This document shows, piece after piece, positions 39,573 to 50,582 of a stretch of 64,000 bases of DNA. The stretch lies in the NCBI RefSeq assembly GCF_029024965.1, contig NZ_CP118982.1, positions 1,178,001 to 1,242,000 of the forward strand. The letters run 5' to 3'. The notes beneath the pieces were generated by a model. That model ran no database searches. It was not told the origin of the DNA and saw only the letters and a program-made list of their open reading frames with translations. Origin of the DNA: Staphylococcus equorum (GTDB taxonomy: Bacteria; Bacillota; Bacilli; Staphylococcales; Staphylococcaceae). The number at the start of each line of letters is the position of its first letter. Position 1 is the first letter of the stretch. Made by a program: the position numbers and the translations under genes.

Positions 39573-40835
39573 ATGTTCAAATTCAACGAAGATGAAGAAA
39601 ATTTAAAATGTTCTTTCTGTGGCAAAGACCAAGATCAAGTTAAAAAGCTAGTTGCAGGAAGTGGCGTTTATATTTGTAATGAGTGTATTGAGTTATGTTC
39701 AGAAATTGTAGAAGAAGAATTAGCTCAATCGGAACCTGAAGGGTTAACTGAATTACCAACTCCAAAAGAAATTATGAACCAATTGAATGATTATGTAATC
39801 GGTCAAGAAAAGGCTAAGAAATCATTAGCTGTAGCTGTTTACAATCATTATAAACGTGTACAGAATTTAGGACCAAATGAAGATGAAGTTGAATTACAAA
39901 AAAGTAATATCGCTTTAATTGGACCTACTGGTAGTGGTAAAACACTTTTAGCACAAACATTAGCTAGAACATTAGACGTACCTTTTGCAATTGCTGATGC
40001 TACAAGTTTAACTGAAGCTGGTTACGTAGGTGACGATGTTGAAAACATCTTACTACGCTTAATGCAAGCAGCTGATTTTGATATTGATAAAGCTGAAAAA
40101 GGTATTATTTATGTCGATGAAATTGACAAAATAGCTAGAAAATCAGAAAATACATCTATTACTCGTGATGTATCTGGTGAAGGTGTACAACAAGCACTGC
40201 TTAAAATATTAGAAGGTACAACTGCAAGCGTACCACCGCAAGGCGGTCGTAAGCATCCTAACCAAGAGTTAATTCAAATTGACACAACTAACATTTTATT
40301 TGTTCTTGGTGGTGCCTTTGATGGTATAGATGAAGTAATTAAACGTAGATTAGGTGAGAAAGTAATCGGATTTGCAAGTAGTGAAGCTTCAAAATATGAT
40401 GAAGATGCAATACTTGAACAAATCAGACCTGAAGATTTACAATCTTACGGTTTGATTCCAGAATTTATCGGTCGTGTTCCTATTGTTGCTAACTTAGAAA
40501 CATTAGATGTAGACGCCCTGAAAAATATTCTAACTCAGCCTAAAAATGCTTTAGTGAAACAATATACTAAAATGTTAGAGCTTGATGATGTAGAGTTGGT
40601 ATTTACTGACGAAGCATTATCTGCAATCAGTGATAAAGCAATTGAACGTAAAACAGGCGCACGTGGTCTTCGTTCAATTATAGAAGAAGCGTTAATTGAT
40701 ATTATGTATGACGTGCCTTCATCTGAAGGTGTTGTAAAAGTCGTGATTACAGAAGAAACAATTAATGAAGAAAAAAATCCTGAACTATACGATAAAGAAG
40801 GCAACCTTGTAAACAAGGAACAAACTTCTGCTTAA
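39573..40835 (+). CDS. clpX: ATP-dependent protease ATP-binding subunit ClpX
   Basis: A 420-residue AAA+ unfoldase. The N-terminal four-cysteine zinc domain is CSFCGKD ... CNECIELC (residues 11-38). The ATPase has Walker [14 protein letters not shown], the pore loop GYVGDD, Walker [10 protein letters not shown], and VIGFAS, the IGF-type loop that docks on ClpP. With ClpP it degrades tagged and regulatory proteins. GGGGTG before the ATG is the ribosome site. A strong terminator follows. Confidence 0.97.
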   Translation: MFKFNEDEENLKCSFCGKDQDQVKKLVAGSGVYICNECIELCSEIVEEELAQSEPEGLTELPTPKEIMNQLNDYVIGQEKAKKSLAVAVYNHYKRVQNLGPNEDEVELQKSNIALIGPTGSGKTLLAQTLARTLDVPFAIADATSLTEAGYVGDDVENILLRLMQAADFDIDKAEKGIIYVDEIDKIARKSENTSITRDVSGEGVQQALLKILEGTTASVPPQGGRKHPNQELIQIDTTNILFVLGGAFDGIDEVIKRRLGEKVIGFASSEASKYDEDAILEQIRPEDLQSYGLIPEFIGRVPIVANLETLDVDALKNILTQPKNALVKQYTKMLELDDVELVFTDEALSAISDKAIERKTGARGLRSIIEEALIDIMYDVPSSEGVVKVVITEETINEEKNPELYDKEGNLVNKEQTSA

Positions 40836-40848
40836 ATTAGGTGAATCG

Positions 40849-40892
40849 AATGCCCTAAGTTGTATATATGCAACTTAGGGCATTTATTTTTA
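40849..40892 (+). terminator. Terminator after clpX
   Basis: A perfect 14-bp stem (40849-40862 with 40871-40884) and a T-rich tail. Confidence 0.88.
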
Positions 40893-40984
40893 AAAAGAAA
40901 GTATAGGTAAAATAAAAATACATATTCATATAAGTCATAGTGTAATATAATAAACAATGAGTTAAGAAGAAAAGAGGGACGATA

Positions 40985-41572
40985 ATGAAAGTTAATCCTA
41001 ATGAAATAGAATTATTAATTAGTGCAGTAAAACCGGAACAGTATCCAGAAACCGGTTTAAGTGAAGTTGGCCTAAGTGGTAGATCTAACGTAGGTAAGTC
41101 AACGTTTATCAATAGTATGATTGGTCGAAAGAATATGGCAAGAACATCTCAACGACCTGGTAAGACACAAACACTTAATTTCTATAATATAGATAATCAA
41201 CTTGTATTTGTTGATGTGCCTGGTTATGGCTATGCGAAAGTAAGCAAATCGCAACGTGAAGCATTTGGTAAAATGATTGAAAGATATATTTCACAAAGAG
41301 AATCATTGAAGCTTGTAATTCAACTTGTTGATTTACGACATAACCCAACAGAAGACGATATTATTATGTACAATTATCTTAAATACTATGAAATTCCAAC
41401 ACTAGTTGTAGCTACGAAAGAAGATAAAATTGCTAAGGGTAAAGTACAGAAGCATTTAGCGAAGATTCAGCAAAAATTAGAAATGGAAGCTGAGGACGAG
41501 ATTATAAGCTATTCTTCAATTAAAAAAGACAAACAACAAAAAATATGGGATATGATTGAAAGTTATTTGTAA
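40985..41572 (+). CDS. engB: Ribosome-biogenesis GTP-binding protein EngB/YsxC
   Basis: A 195-residue small GTPase needed for 50S assembly. G1 is [13 protein letters not shown]2 threonine lies in RPGKTQT, G3 is [10 protein letters not shown]4 is ATKEDKI (TKxD) and the G5-like YSS is near residue 178. Length is normal. GAGGGA precedes ATG 40985. The family is essential in Bacillus. It stands alone, with a terminator before it and hemA 171 nt after. Confidence 0.95.
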   Translation: MKVNPNEIELLISAVKPEQYPETGLSEVGLSGRSNVGKSTFINSMIGRKNMARTSQRPGKTQTLNFYNIDNQLVFVDVPGYGYAKVSKSQREAFGKMIERYISQRESLKLVIQLVDLRHNPTEDDIIMYNYLKYYEIPTLVVATKEDKIAKGKVQKHLAKIQQKLEMEAEDEIISYSSIKKDKQQKIWDMIESYL

Positions 41573-41743
41573 TCATTACATTGAAGAAATATGTTTTGCT
41601 ATAAATAGGTTGAATTTAGTACAATTATGTCAACATTTTGAATGTAAATTAGAAGAATTATAATTTACTCGAGCAAGATGGTTAACTCATGTCGTAATTG
41701 TGTTATAATTTACTTATTGTAATATGTATGGAGGGCGTTATAA

Positions 41744-43075
41744 ATGCATTTAATTGCGGTTAGCATAAATCATCGTACAGCAGATGTAGCATTGAGAGAA
41801 AAAGTTGCTTTTAAAGATGATGCCATACGTTCAGCCAATGTTGATTTATTTGAAACAAAATCTATTTTAGAAAATGTTATATTATCAACTTGTAATCGCA
41901 CAGAAGTATACGCAGTTGCGGATCAAATTCATACAGGTCGTTATTATATACAACGATTTTTAGCGAGATCTTTTGGATTTGATGTTGAAGATATTAAAGA
42001 AATGACTGAAGTAAAAGTGGGGGACGACGCAGTAAATCATTTATTGCATGTTACTTCAGGCTTAGATTCTGTTGTTCTTGGTGAAACTCAAATTCTTGGA
42101 CAAATTAGAGATGCATTCTTATTAGCTCAAGAAGAAGATACAACAGGTACTATATTTAATCATCTTTTTAAACAAGCAATTACTTTTGCGAAAAAAGCTC
42201 ATAATGAAACAGATATTGCAGACAATGCAGTAAGTGTTTCTTATGCGGCTGTTGAACTAAGCAAAAAAGTATTTGGCAAAATTGACAACAAGCAAGCTTT
42301 GATTATTGGTGCAGGGGATATGAGTGAATTGTCACTCTTGAATTTAATTGGTTCAGGTGTCACAGATATTACAGTTGTTAATAGAACATTGAGTAAAGCT
42401 CAAAAATTAGCAATGAAACATCATGTGAAATTTGAATCAATGGAATCATTACCAAAACTTTTAGCTAATGTGGACATTGTTATCAGTTCAACAAGTTCAG
42501 ACGAATATATTGTGACAAATGATATGATGCGTTCTATTTCAACAGAACGCAAAAGTGATTCACTTGTTTTAATAGATATTGCTGTTCCAAGAGACATAGA
42601 ACCTAATATTAATACAGTTCAAGATGTATTTAATTATGATGTAGATGACTTGAAAGGATTAGTGGATGCTAATCTTAGAGAACGTCAAATAGCAGCAAAT
42701 GACATTATGCAACGTATCCCTGGTGAGATTGTAGCACATAACGAATGGGTAAGTATGTTAGGTGTTGTACCTGTTATTCGTGCCTTAAGAGAAAAAGCTA
42801 TGAATATACAGGAAGATACTATGAATAGTATTGATAGAAAATTGCCTGCACTCAGTGAGAGAGAACGTAAAATCATTTCAAAACATACTAAAAGTATCAT
42901 AAATCAAATGTTGAAAGATCCAATCAAACAAGCAAAAGAATTGAGTAATGATAGAAATAGTAACGAAAAATTAGAGCTGTTTCAAAACATTTTTGACATT
43001 GAAGCTGAACAAGCTTATGAACCTAAAAAAAGAAGAAGTGAAGTGCCAACTAGTCAAATATTAAGTTTTGAATAA
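41744..43075 (+). CDS. hemA: Glutamyl-tRNA reductase
   Basis: A 443-residue enzyme reducing glutamyl-tRNA to glutamate-1-semialdehyde, the first committed step of C5 haem synthesis. The N-terminal catalytic domain has [12 protein letters not shown] and the catalytic cysteine in [12 protein letters not shown]; the NADPH domain has [13 protein letters not shown]; a helical dimerisation domain ends the protein. A likely -10 TATAAT (41704-41709) lies 34 nt before the start, and GGAGGG is the ribosome site. It heads hemAXCDBL. HemA abundance is usually set by proteolysis with HemX help. Confidence 0.96.
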   Translation: MHLIAVSINHRTADVALREKVAFKDDAIRSANVDLFETKSILENVILSTCNRTEVYAVADQIHTGRYYIQRFLARSFGFDVEDIKEMTEVKVGDDAVNHLLHVTSGLDSVVLGETQILGQIRDAFLLAQEEDTTGTIFNHLFKQAITFAKKAHNETDIADNAVSVSYAAVELSKKVFGKIDNKQALIIGAGDMSELSLLNLIGSGVTDITVVNRTLSKAQKLAMKHHVKFESMESLPKLLANVDIVISSTSSDEYIVTNDMMRSISTERKSDSLVLIDIAVPRDIEPNINTVQDVFNYDVDDLKGLVDANLRERQIAANDIMQRIPGEIVAHNEWVSMLGVVPVIRALREKAMNIQEDTMNSIDRKLPALSERERKIISKHTKSIINQMLKDPIKQAKELSNDRNSNEKLELFQNIFDIEAEQAYEPKKRRSEVPTSQILSFE

Positions 43076-43096
43076 GCATATGCAAATGGTGATAAT

Positions 43097-43933
43097 ATGC
43101 AAGAATTTTCATTTATAAGATTAAATGAACTTATATTATTAATTTATTTATTTAGTATTGCTTGTTACTTTTTTGATTTTGTGAAAAAGCATTATAAAGT
43201 TAGAAAAATTGGTTTTGTTACATTAGGGATTGTTTGGGTGTTACAAACAATCTCTTTATCTATTTATGCTAATGTAACGAAACAGATTCCATTAGGTAAT
43301 GTTTTTGATGTATTTTTTGCATTAGCTTGGTTGATTATTTCTATTTCTATAGTGATTAGTGTGATCAAGCAAATAAATTTTTCGATATTTTTATTTAATT
43401 TAATTGGTTTTGTATTAATTGCTATAAATACGTTTCAACCTATGCATTATCAGAGTGCAGGAGATAAATTAAGTATTATAAACGAATTGTTAATAGTACA
43501 TATTGCCTTTGCAATTATAAGTTATGCCCTGTTTGCTTTTGCATTTGTTAATTGTATATTATATTTAATACAGTATAAAAATTTAAAGCAAAAAAGATTT
43601 AATCAAAAATATTTTAGAATCGGTAGTGTAGCTACACTAGAACAAGTTGTGTTTTATAGTAGTCTAATTGGTTTTATATTTATCATATTAAGTATCATTT
43701 TAGGTACACAATGGGGTATAAATACTTTAGGATTACACATATTGAATGATCCCAAAGTAGTGATGTCTATAATTATTGCATTGCTGTATGGTATATATAT
43801 CATCTTTAGAGTAAGACATACGTTAAGCAAACATAATTTGATTTATTTTAATCTCAGCTTATTTTGCTTAAGTATGATTAATTTGATTTTTGCTTCTCAT
43901 ATATCCGATTTTCATCAATGGACAGGAATATGA
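43097..43933 (+). CDS. hemX: HemX, membrane protein of the hem operon
   Basis: A 278-residue integral membrane protein with about eight hydrophobic segments of the cytochrome c assembly (CcsA/HemX) superfamily, including the TQWGINTLGLHILNDPK loop. In Bacillus HemX lowers the HemA level rather than catalysing a step. It begins 21 nt after hemA and is unusually AT-rich, as expected for its hydrophobic codons. No haem-handling WWD motif is evident, fitting a regulatory member rather than a true cytochrome c synthase. Confidence 0.88.
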   Translation: MQEFSFIRLNELILLIYLFSIACYFFDFVKKHYKVRKIGFVTLGIVWVLQTISLSIYANVTKQIPLGNVFDVFFALAWLIISISIVISVIKQINFSIFLFNLIGFVLIAINTFQPMHYQSAGDKLSIINELLIVHIAFAIISYALFAFAFVNCILYLIQYKNLKQKRFNQKYFRIGSVATLEQVVFYSSLIGFIFIILSIILGTQWGINTLGLHILNDPKVVMSIIIALLYGIYIIFRVRHTLSKHNLIYFNLSLFCLSMINLIFASHISDFHQWTGI

Positions 43934-43989
43934 TTACAGATAGAAAAGGTTAATTGTTAAATATAGTCATTTCTAGGAGGTTGCGCCTG

Positions 43990-44916
43990 ATGCGTAAGTT
44001 AATCGTTGGTTCACGTAGAAGTAAGTTAGCTATAACACAAAGCCAACAATTTATTGAAAAATTAAAAGCTGTTGATCCAGAATTAGATATTGAAATTAAA
44101 GAAATAGTAACAAAAGGTGACCGTATTATAGATAAACAATTATCTAAAGTAGGCGGTAAAGGGCTGTTTGTAAAAGAAATTCAAAATGAATTATTTAATC
44201 ATGGTATAGATATGGCGATACATTCCTTAAAAGATGTGCCTAGCGTCATACCAGAAGGATTAACTCTAGGTTGCATACCAGATCGTGAAAATCCATATGA
44301 TGCGTACATTGCTAAGAATCATGTCCCTTTACATGAACTTCCTGATAATAGTATCGTAGGTACAAGCTCTTTACGCCGTGGTGCTCAAATACTTGCGAAA
44401 TATCCTAAATTACAAATAAAATGGATACGAGGCAACATTGATACACGTTTAAGTAAGTTAGAAACTGAAGATTTTGATGCAATTTTACTTGCAGCTGCCG
44501 GTTTGAAACGTATGGGCTGGTCAGATGATATCGTGACAACTTATTTAGATAAAGAGACTTTAATACCAGCCATTGGACAAGGCGCATTAGGTATTGAATG
44601 TCGTGCGGATGATGAAGAGCTGTTAGCATTACTTAAGCAAGTTCACAATGAAGATGTAGCGGATTGTGTTACTGCTGAAAGAACATTCTTAGAGCGTATG
44701 AACGGCAGTTGCCAAGTTCCAATCGGCGGCTATGCTACGAAAAGTAATGATGGTACAATCGAATTCACAGGCTTAATTATGTCTCCAGACGGTAAAGAAC
44801 GTTATGAGCATACTGAGCGTGGAGAGAATCCAGTTGAAATCGGTGAAAAAGTAACTGAAGTTTTAAATGCACAAGGTGCATATGAAATAATAAAGGCACT
44901 AAACGAAGAACAATAA
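43990..44916 (+). CDS. hemC: Hydroxymethylbilane synthase (porphobilinogen deaminase)
   Basis: A 308-residue enzyme joining four porphobilinogens into hydroxymethylbilane. Motifs are [22 protein letters not shown], and the cysteine in [15 protein letters not shown], which carries the dipyrromethane cofactor. An in-frame TTG at 43954 gives a longer product, but ATG 43990 follows AGGAGG (43975-43980) at 9 nt and matches family length. hemD follows after 18 nt. Confidence 0.96.
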   Translation: MRKLIVGSRRSKLAITQSQQFIEKLKAVDPELDIEIKEIVTKGDRIIDKQLSKVGGKGLFVKEIQNELFNHGIDMAIHSLKDVPSVIPEGLTLGCIPDRENPYDAYIAKNHVPLHELPDNSIVGTSSLRRGAQILAKYPKLQIKWIRGNIDTRLSKLETEDFDAILLAAAGLKRMGWSDDIVTTYLDKETLIPAIGQGALGIECRADDEELLALLKQVHNEDVADCVTAERTFLERMNGSCQVPIGGYATKSNDGTIEFTGLIMSPDGKERYEHTERGENPVEIGEKVTEVLNAQGAYEIIKALNEEQ

Positions 44917-44934
44917 TCGTTTGAGGTGAAAATA

Positions 44935-45610
44935 ATGAGACCAGTGATAGTAATGACACAAACTAGTGAATTTAACAAAGAAGATACATGTATTCTACAC
45001 AAGCCCTTCATAGATGTAGAGCCTTTATCCTTTGATTTGAATTTGCTAGATGTTAACTATGACTGGCTTATTTTTTCGTCTAAAAAAGCTGTGAAACATT
45101 TTCAATCATATTTACATAAGTTAAATATACAAAAAATTGCAGTAATTGGTGAAAAAACTGCTGATTATTGCAAAACTTTAGGTCTAGATGTTTCGTTTTG
45201 TCCCACAGATTATTCACAAGAAGGTTTTCTTGAGGAGTTTGAAGCGGTAAAAGGCAGTCGCATTTTACTACCATCAAGCGCAGCAGCAAGAACCTTATTA
45301 CAAAATGGTTTAAAACAGCAAGGTTATTTAGTTAGAAAAATTGACTTATATAAACCTGTTCCACATACTGAGAATATAAATGAAGTCTTAAATCTCATAG
45401 CTGAAAATAAAGTAGATGCTATTACTTTTGCGAGTTCCTCAGCTGTGCGATATTTTTTTGAAAGTCATCACTATATACCTTTTAATAATTATTTTGTCAT
45501 TGGTCAACAAACATTGGACACATTAAATACATTTAATGTTCAGGGCACGATGGCAGAAATTCAAACTTTAGAATCATTAATTCAAAAAACTTTAGAAAGT
45601 TGGGAAGATA

Positions 45611-45621
<11 letters not shown>
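44935..45621 (+). CDS. hemD: Uroporphyrinogen III synthase
   Basis: A 228-residue, weakly conserved two-lobed enzyme that closes and inverts ring [14 protein letters not shown] and the matching second-lobe segment [15 protein letters not shown], plus the end region [10 protein letters not shown], are the family's recognisable parts. ATG 44935 is preferred to GTG 44926 because GAGGTG overlaps the latter. It overlaps hemB by 11 nt. Identity is secured by position between hemC and hemB. Confidence 0.92.
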
Positions 45622-46588
<967 letters not shown>

Positions 46589-46602
46589 GGAGGTTATTTA
46601 GA

Positions 46603-47886
46603 ATGCGTTACACAAATTCTGAAAAAGCGATGGTAAAAGCTGAACAATTGATGCCTGGCGGTGTCAATAGTCCAGTAAGAGCTTTCAAATCAGTAGATAC
46701 ACCAGCAATATTTATGGACCATGGTGAAGGTTCAAGAATATATGATATTGATGGTAATGAATACATCGATTACGTTCTAAGTTGGGGACCATTAATTTTA
46801 GGACATAAAAACAAGCAGGTGATTGATAAAATTCATGAAGCAGTGGATAAAGGGACAAGTTTCGGTGCTTCCACACTCCAAGAAAATAAATTAGCCGAAC
46901 TCGTTATTGATCGTGTGCCATCTATTGAAAAAATACGTATGGTGTCATCTGGTACTGAAGCAACACTTGATACATTACGCTTAGCACGTGGTTATACTGG
47001 TCGTAATAAAATCATTAAATTTATCGGTTGTTATCATGGTCATAGTGACTCACTATTAATCAAAGCAGGGTCTGGCGTCGCAACACTTGGTTTACCTGAT
47101 TCTCCAGGTGTTCCTGAAGGTATTGCAAAAAATACAATCACAGTCCCATATAATGACTTAGATGCGCTAAAAGTCGCATTTGAAGAATTTGGAGACGATA
47201 TTGCTGGTGTTATAGTAGAACCTGTAGCTGGTAATATGGGCGTTGTACCTCCAGTTGAAGGATTTTTACAAGGCTTAAGAGACATCACTACAGAATATGG
47301 TTCATTGCTTATTTTTGATGAAGTGATGACAGGGTTTAGAGTTGGATACAATTGTGCGCAAGGTTACTTCAATGTAACACCAGATTTAACTTGTTTGGGT
47401 AAAGTAATCGGTGGTGGCTTGCCTGTTGGTGCTATTGGTGGTAAGAAAGAAATTATGGATCAAATTGCGCCAGCTGGTGATATTTATCAAGCTGGTACGT
47501 TATCAGGGAATCCATTAGCTATGACAAGTGGTTATGAAACACTAAGTCAATTAACTCCTGAGTCATATGATTATTTTAATAAATTAGGTGACAAATTAGA
47601 AGAAGGTTTGAAAGAGGTCTTTGCAAAACATCATGTGCCAATCACTGTAAATCGTGCTGGTTCTATGATAGGATATTTCTTAAATGCAGGGCCGGTTACA
47701 AACTTTGAACAAGCAAATAAGAGCGATTTAGAATTGTTTAGTCAAATGTATAGAGAAATGGCAAAAGAAGGCGTATTCTTACCGCCTTCCCAATTTGAAG
47801 GAACATTTCTTTCAACAGCGCATACAGAAGCTGATATTGAACAAACAATACAAGCATTTGATACTGCTCTAAGTCGAATTGTATAA
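46603..47886 (+). CDS. hemL: Glutamate-1-semialdehyde 2,1-aminomutase
   Basis: A 427-residue PLP enzyme converting glutamate-1-semialdehyde to aminolevulinate. [15 protein letters not shown] is the family's opening; [10 protein letters not shown] gives the PLP-ring aspartate, and [15 protein letters not shown] the Schiff-base lysine. AAGGAGG precedes the ATG. It ends the hem operon; a terminator follows 11 nt later. Staphylococci carry a second GSA-aminotransferase-like gene elsewhere, but this operon copy should be HemL. Confidence 0.96.
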   Translation: MRYTNSEKAMVKAEQLMPGGVNSPVRAFKSVDTPAIFMDHGEGSRIYDIDGNEYIDYVLSWGPLILGHKNKQVIDKIHEAVDKGTSFGASTLQENKLAELVIDRVPSIEKIRMVSSGTEATLDTLRLARGYTGRNKIIKFIGCYHGHSDSLLIKAGSGVATLGLPDSPGVPEGIAKNTITVPYNDLDALKVAFEEFGDDIAGVIVEPVAGNMGVVPPVEGFLQGLRDITTEYGSLLIFDEVMTGFRVGYNCAQGYFNVTPDLTCLGKVIGGGLPVGAIGGKKEIMDQIAPAGDIYQAGTLSGNPLAMTSGYETLSQLTPESYDYFNKLGDKLEEGLKEVFAKHHVPITVNRAGSMIGYFLNAGPVTNFEQANKSDLELFSQMYREMAKEGVFLPPSQFEGTFLSTAHTEADIEQTIQAFDTALSRIV

Positions 47887-47897
47887 AGTTTATTTTT

Positions 47898-47932
47898 AGC
47901 CCGAACAACCATGTGTTGATCGGGCTCTTTTA
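47898..47932 (+). terminator. Terminator of the hem operon
   Basis: A stem of AGCCCGA...TCGGGCT extended past one mismatch (47898-47909 with 47915-47926), followed by CTTTTAT. Confidence 0.85.
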
Positions 47933-47981
47933 TATGTAAAGTACAATGAAGTATAATGATACCTATGAAAGTTGTGAGTAC

Positions 47982-49052
47982 ATGAATAAGCAATTAAGAA
48001 ACAATATCATCGTTTTAGCATTAGCCTTATTTTTAAGTTTCATACTTAACGCGGCCCATATATTATTACCATTTATGTTTGGTCCTATTATTGCAAGTAT
48101 CATCTGCGTGAGATATTTGCATTTAGAAGTAAATTGGCCATTTTGGCTAAGTCAGATTGGTTTAGTGTTATTAGGTGTTCAAATTGGCTCTACTTTTACT
48201 AAAGAAGTTATTTTAGATATTAAAGATGATTGGTTTACCATTGTTATAATTACAGTGTTATTACTTGGTCTCGCATTAATCATTGCTTATTTTTTCAAAA
48301 AAATAGCAAAAGTGAATACTGAAACAGCAATACTTAGTGTCATTCCAGGCGCATTGAGTCAAATGTTGATTATGGCTGAAGAAAATAAAAAAGCAGATAT
48401 TATGGTAGTAAGTTTGACCCAAACTTCGAGAATTATATTTGTGGTTATTCTCGTGCCTTTCATTTCATATTTTTTTAAAGACGCACAAGAATTAGCGACT
48501 GGTGGATCTGAAGTAACAGCAATATTGACTGAAGCTTTATCAATTCCTAGTATCATATTTTTGACACTAGCTGTAATCATTGTTTATGTCATAATGGGTA
48601 AAATTAATTTTCCAACTAAACAGATACTTGCACCAGTTCTTGTTTTAATATGTTGGAATTTGTTGACAGGTGCTAACTTTACATTAGATAATTATATTAT
48701 TGCAGCTGCACAAGTCATATATATGATTAGAATTGGCGTTCAAATTGCACTCTTATTAGATCAGATGAAAGGACGGATTGCCGTCGCAATCGCTTTTCAA
48801 AATACATTCCTCATATTATTAGCTTTCGTAATGGTGCTTATTATCTCTACATTTTCGACTCATTCAGTAAATGAATTATTCTTGGGCGCTGCTCCAGGTG
48901 GCATGAGTCAAATTGTTATTGTAGCGTTAGAAACAGGTGCGGATGTCGCATTGATTTCTAGTTATCATATCTTTAGAATATTCTTTATTTTATTCTTAAT
49001 TGCTCCAGCGATAAACGTGTTCTTGAAACATCGTGAAAAAAAACTTAACTAA
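47982..49052 (+). CDS. AbrB/AmoA-type membrane protein
   Basis: A 356-residue integral membrane protein with ten or so hydrophobic segments in two similar halves. The paired motifs VIPGALSQMLIMAEENKKAD and AAPGGMSQIVIVALETGADV are the hallmark duplicated segments of the AbrB (PF05145-type) family, whose members include a putative ammonia-monooxygenase-linked protein; the name is historical and the function unknown. ATG 47982 is chosen, though its ribosome site is weak (GAAAG/TGTGAG); an upstream in-frame ATG at 47946 overlaps the likely -10 TATAAT (47952-47957). It is a single gene between hemL and a small membrane ORF. Confidence 0.82.
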   Translation: MNKQLRNNIIVLALALFLSFILNAAHILLPFMFGPIIASIICVRYLHLEVNWPFWLSQIGLVLLGVQIGSTFTKEVILDIKDDWFTIVIITVLLLGLALIIAYFFKKIAKVNTETAILSVIPGALSQMLIMAEENKKADIMVVSLTQTSRIIFVVILVPFISYFFKDAQELATGGSEVTAILTEALSIPSIIFLTLAVIIVYVIMGKINFPTKQILAPVLVLICWNLLTGANFTLDNYIIAAAQVIYMIRIGVQIALLLDQMKGRIAVAIAFQNTFLILLAFVMVLIISTFSTHSVNELFLGAAPGGMSQIVIVALETGADVALISSYHIFRIFFILFLIAPAINVFLKHREKKLN

Positions 49053-49209
49053 ACAGATGATATTTTTAATTAGACATTTGAACAATATCAGCACAATTAT
49101 ATATTACTACTTTTATACACAATACTATGATATAGAGAGGGTGAGACCGTGTTAGAAAATGTGATATAGGCATATCAAATAACTTTTAAAGTTAAAGTGA
49201 CTCTGCTTT
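49053..49209. other. Gap with a strong ribosome site and a six-codon ORF
   Basis: GAGAGGGTGA (49135-49144) precedes a GTG at 49149 that encodes only MLENVI before TAG. No longer gene uses this ribosome site in its frame. It may be a leader peptide or the decayed start of a gene. Confidence 0.35.
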
Positions 49210-49431
49210 TTGAGCGAATATGGTGAAACAAAAGTCGCAAGTAATAAAGTATTTCTAACATATATTATGAAATTTAATTATATCATGGCCATTATTCTTC
49301 TATGGGTCAATGTCATACTGACTTACGATAGTGTTAAAGGTATCGTCGCAGTGTTATTGACTTTACTTATAATTAGATTGTATAAAAATAAAAAGATTGT
49401 TAAAAATAGTCACAAAAAACGAGATTTATAA
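49210..49431 (+). CDS. Small membrane protein, hypothetical
   Basis: A 73-residue product if TTG 49210 is the start. Two hydrophobic stretches (about 19-42 and 44-57) are followed by a basic tail, KNKKIVKNSHKKRDL, giving a two-helix protein with a cytoplasmic end by the positive-inside rule. No clear ribosome site precedes the TTG; an internal ATG at 49267 (MKFNYIM) is an alternative but also lacks one. I do not recognise it, and it could be a remnant rather than a live gene. Confidence 0.4.
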   Translation: MSEYGETKVASNKVFLTYIMKFNYIMAIILLWVNVILTYDSVKGIVAVLLTLLIIRLYKNKKIVKNSHKKRDL

Positions 49432-49515
49432 AGGTTTTGAAATTTTAAAGACCTTACTATTTATTTGAAAATAAAGAATATAGAAATGTAGAATCGTTAC
49501 TCTGTGAACTTACAA

Positions 49516-49560
49516 TTAAAAAATGCCAACAAAACCTTATGGATTTGTTGGCATTTTTTA
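49516..49560. terminator. Bidirectional terminator; repeat hairpin copy B
   Basis: A stem (TTAAAAAATGCCAACAAA with TTTGTTGGCATTTTTTAA) bounded by an A-run on the left and T-run on the right, usable from both strands between the small ORF and tag. It resembles the icd terminator at 18953-18997, with stem pair A-T there replaced by G-C here. Confidence 0.85.
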
Positions 49561-49659
49561 ATTTTCTAGAGAAATATTCTTAGTTTGGTCGTAGAACTTT
49601 GTTGGATTATAGTAAAAAAATTGAAAAACAAACCTTCCTTGAAAGGAATTAATATATGG

Positions 49660-50238
49660 CTAACTAAAGCCCTTACCCTGATAATGCTTTGGATTATTAG
49701 GACATGCTTGCATGTGTGCATTATATAAACCGGCAGCTTCTAAAAATGAATAAACTGTCACTGGCCCTAAAAATTTAAAACCATACTGCTTTAATGTTTT
49801 CGATAATTCCGTAGCGCGTGTGTCTACAGTTATACGATCACTTGGATTTGTATATCCACAATCGATGGGCTGGTGATCTACATATGACCAAAGAAAATCG
49901 CTGAAACTTCCGAAATCTTTTTCTATTTCAAAATATCCTTTTGCTTGTCCTACAATGGCTTCTATCTTTTTTCTATTATGCACGATATTAGGAAATGTCA
50001 TCAAGCGATCTATATCATCTGTTGTCATTCTAGAGATAAGCTCTGGATCAAAGTCATAAAAAGCTGCTTCATAAGATGCTTTTTTCTTTAAAATTGTTAA
50101 CCAGGAAAGACCAGCATGTTGTGATTCTAAAGCCATCAGTTTAAATAATTTCAAACTATCATAAAGTGGTTGGCCCCACACTTCATCATGATATTCGAGA
50201 TAGGTCGGATCTTTTGTACCAAATGCGCATTCATTCAT
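49660..50238 (-). CDS. tag: DNA-3-methyladenine glycosylase I
   Basis: A 192-residue HhH-fold glycosylase that excises 3-methyladenine. The N-terminal MNECAFGTKDPTYLEYHDEVWG supplies zinc ligands (Cys4, His17) and the aromatic pocket; LALESQHAGLSW-type sequence (MALESQHAGLSWLTIL) holds the catalytic-region glutamate; the C-terminal HMQACPNN supplies the remaining zinc ligands. GGAGTG precedes the start on the minus strand. It diverges from the valS T-box. A small hairpin with a T-run on the minus strand (about 49622-49650) could end its transcript. Confidence 0.94.
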   Translation of the reverse strand: MNECAFGTKDPTYLEYHDEVWGQPLYDSLKLFKLMALESQHAGLSWLTILKKKASYEAAFYDFDPELISRMTTDDIDRLMTFPNIVHNRKKIEAIVGQAKGYFEIEKDFGSFSDFLWSYVDHQPIDCGYTNPSDRITVDTRATELSKTLKQYGFKFLGPVTVYSFLEAAGLYNAHMQACPNNPKHYQGKGFS

Positions 50239-50295
50239 ATATTTTCACTCCATTCCATTGACTTATCTTAACATCCATTATACTATAATTAAGTA

Positions 50296-50562
50296 AAGAA
50301 ATATTGTCTACTGGGAAGAGTAAATAGGCTTAGATTTAACAGAGAGTACATGTTTGCTGAAAATGTACAGTTTAACTTATTGAAGGTAGCCCACATTGAA
50401 CTTTAGCTGAAATACTACAAGGTGATTGTATGTAAATTAGGTTGAAGCGTGTTTGAGCGTTAATCATAATTTTAAGTGCTTGAAATTAGTGAACTAATTT
50501 CTTGAATTTAGGTGGTACCACGGGAAATCCGTCCTATAATATTTATAGGGCGGATTTTTTAT
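50296..50562 (+). ncRNA. Valyl T-box leader of valS
   Basis: The T-box core AGGTGGTACCACGG lies at 50510-50523, followed by a terminator stem (50525-50539 with 50543-50557) and a T-run. In stem I, TGGG (about 50312) can pair with CCCA (50390-50393), and AATAGG with CTTATT; the loop between carries GAAGGTAG, which places a GTA valine specifier at 50386-50388. A promoter with TTGACT (50258-50263) and TATACT or TATAAT (50279-50289) lies upstream, but spacing is not ideal for either. Confidence 0.9.
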
Positions 50563-50582
50563 TTTAAGGAGGATTTTAACGA

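Noticed and set aside
49559-49573. CodY-like AATTTTCTAGAGAAA
   Set aside because: Four or more mismatches to the CodY consensus and placed downstream of a bidirectional terminator, not near a start.
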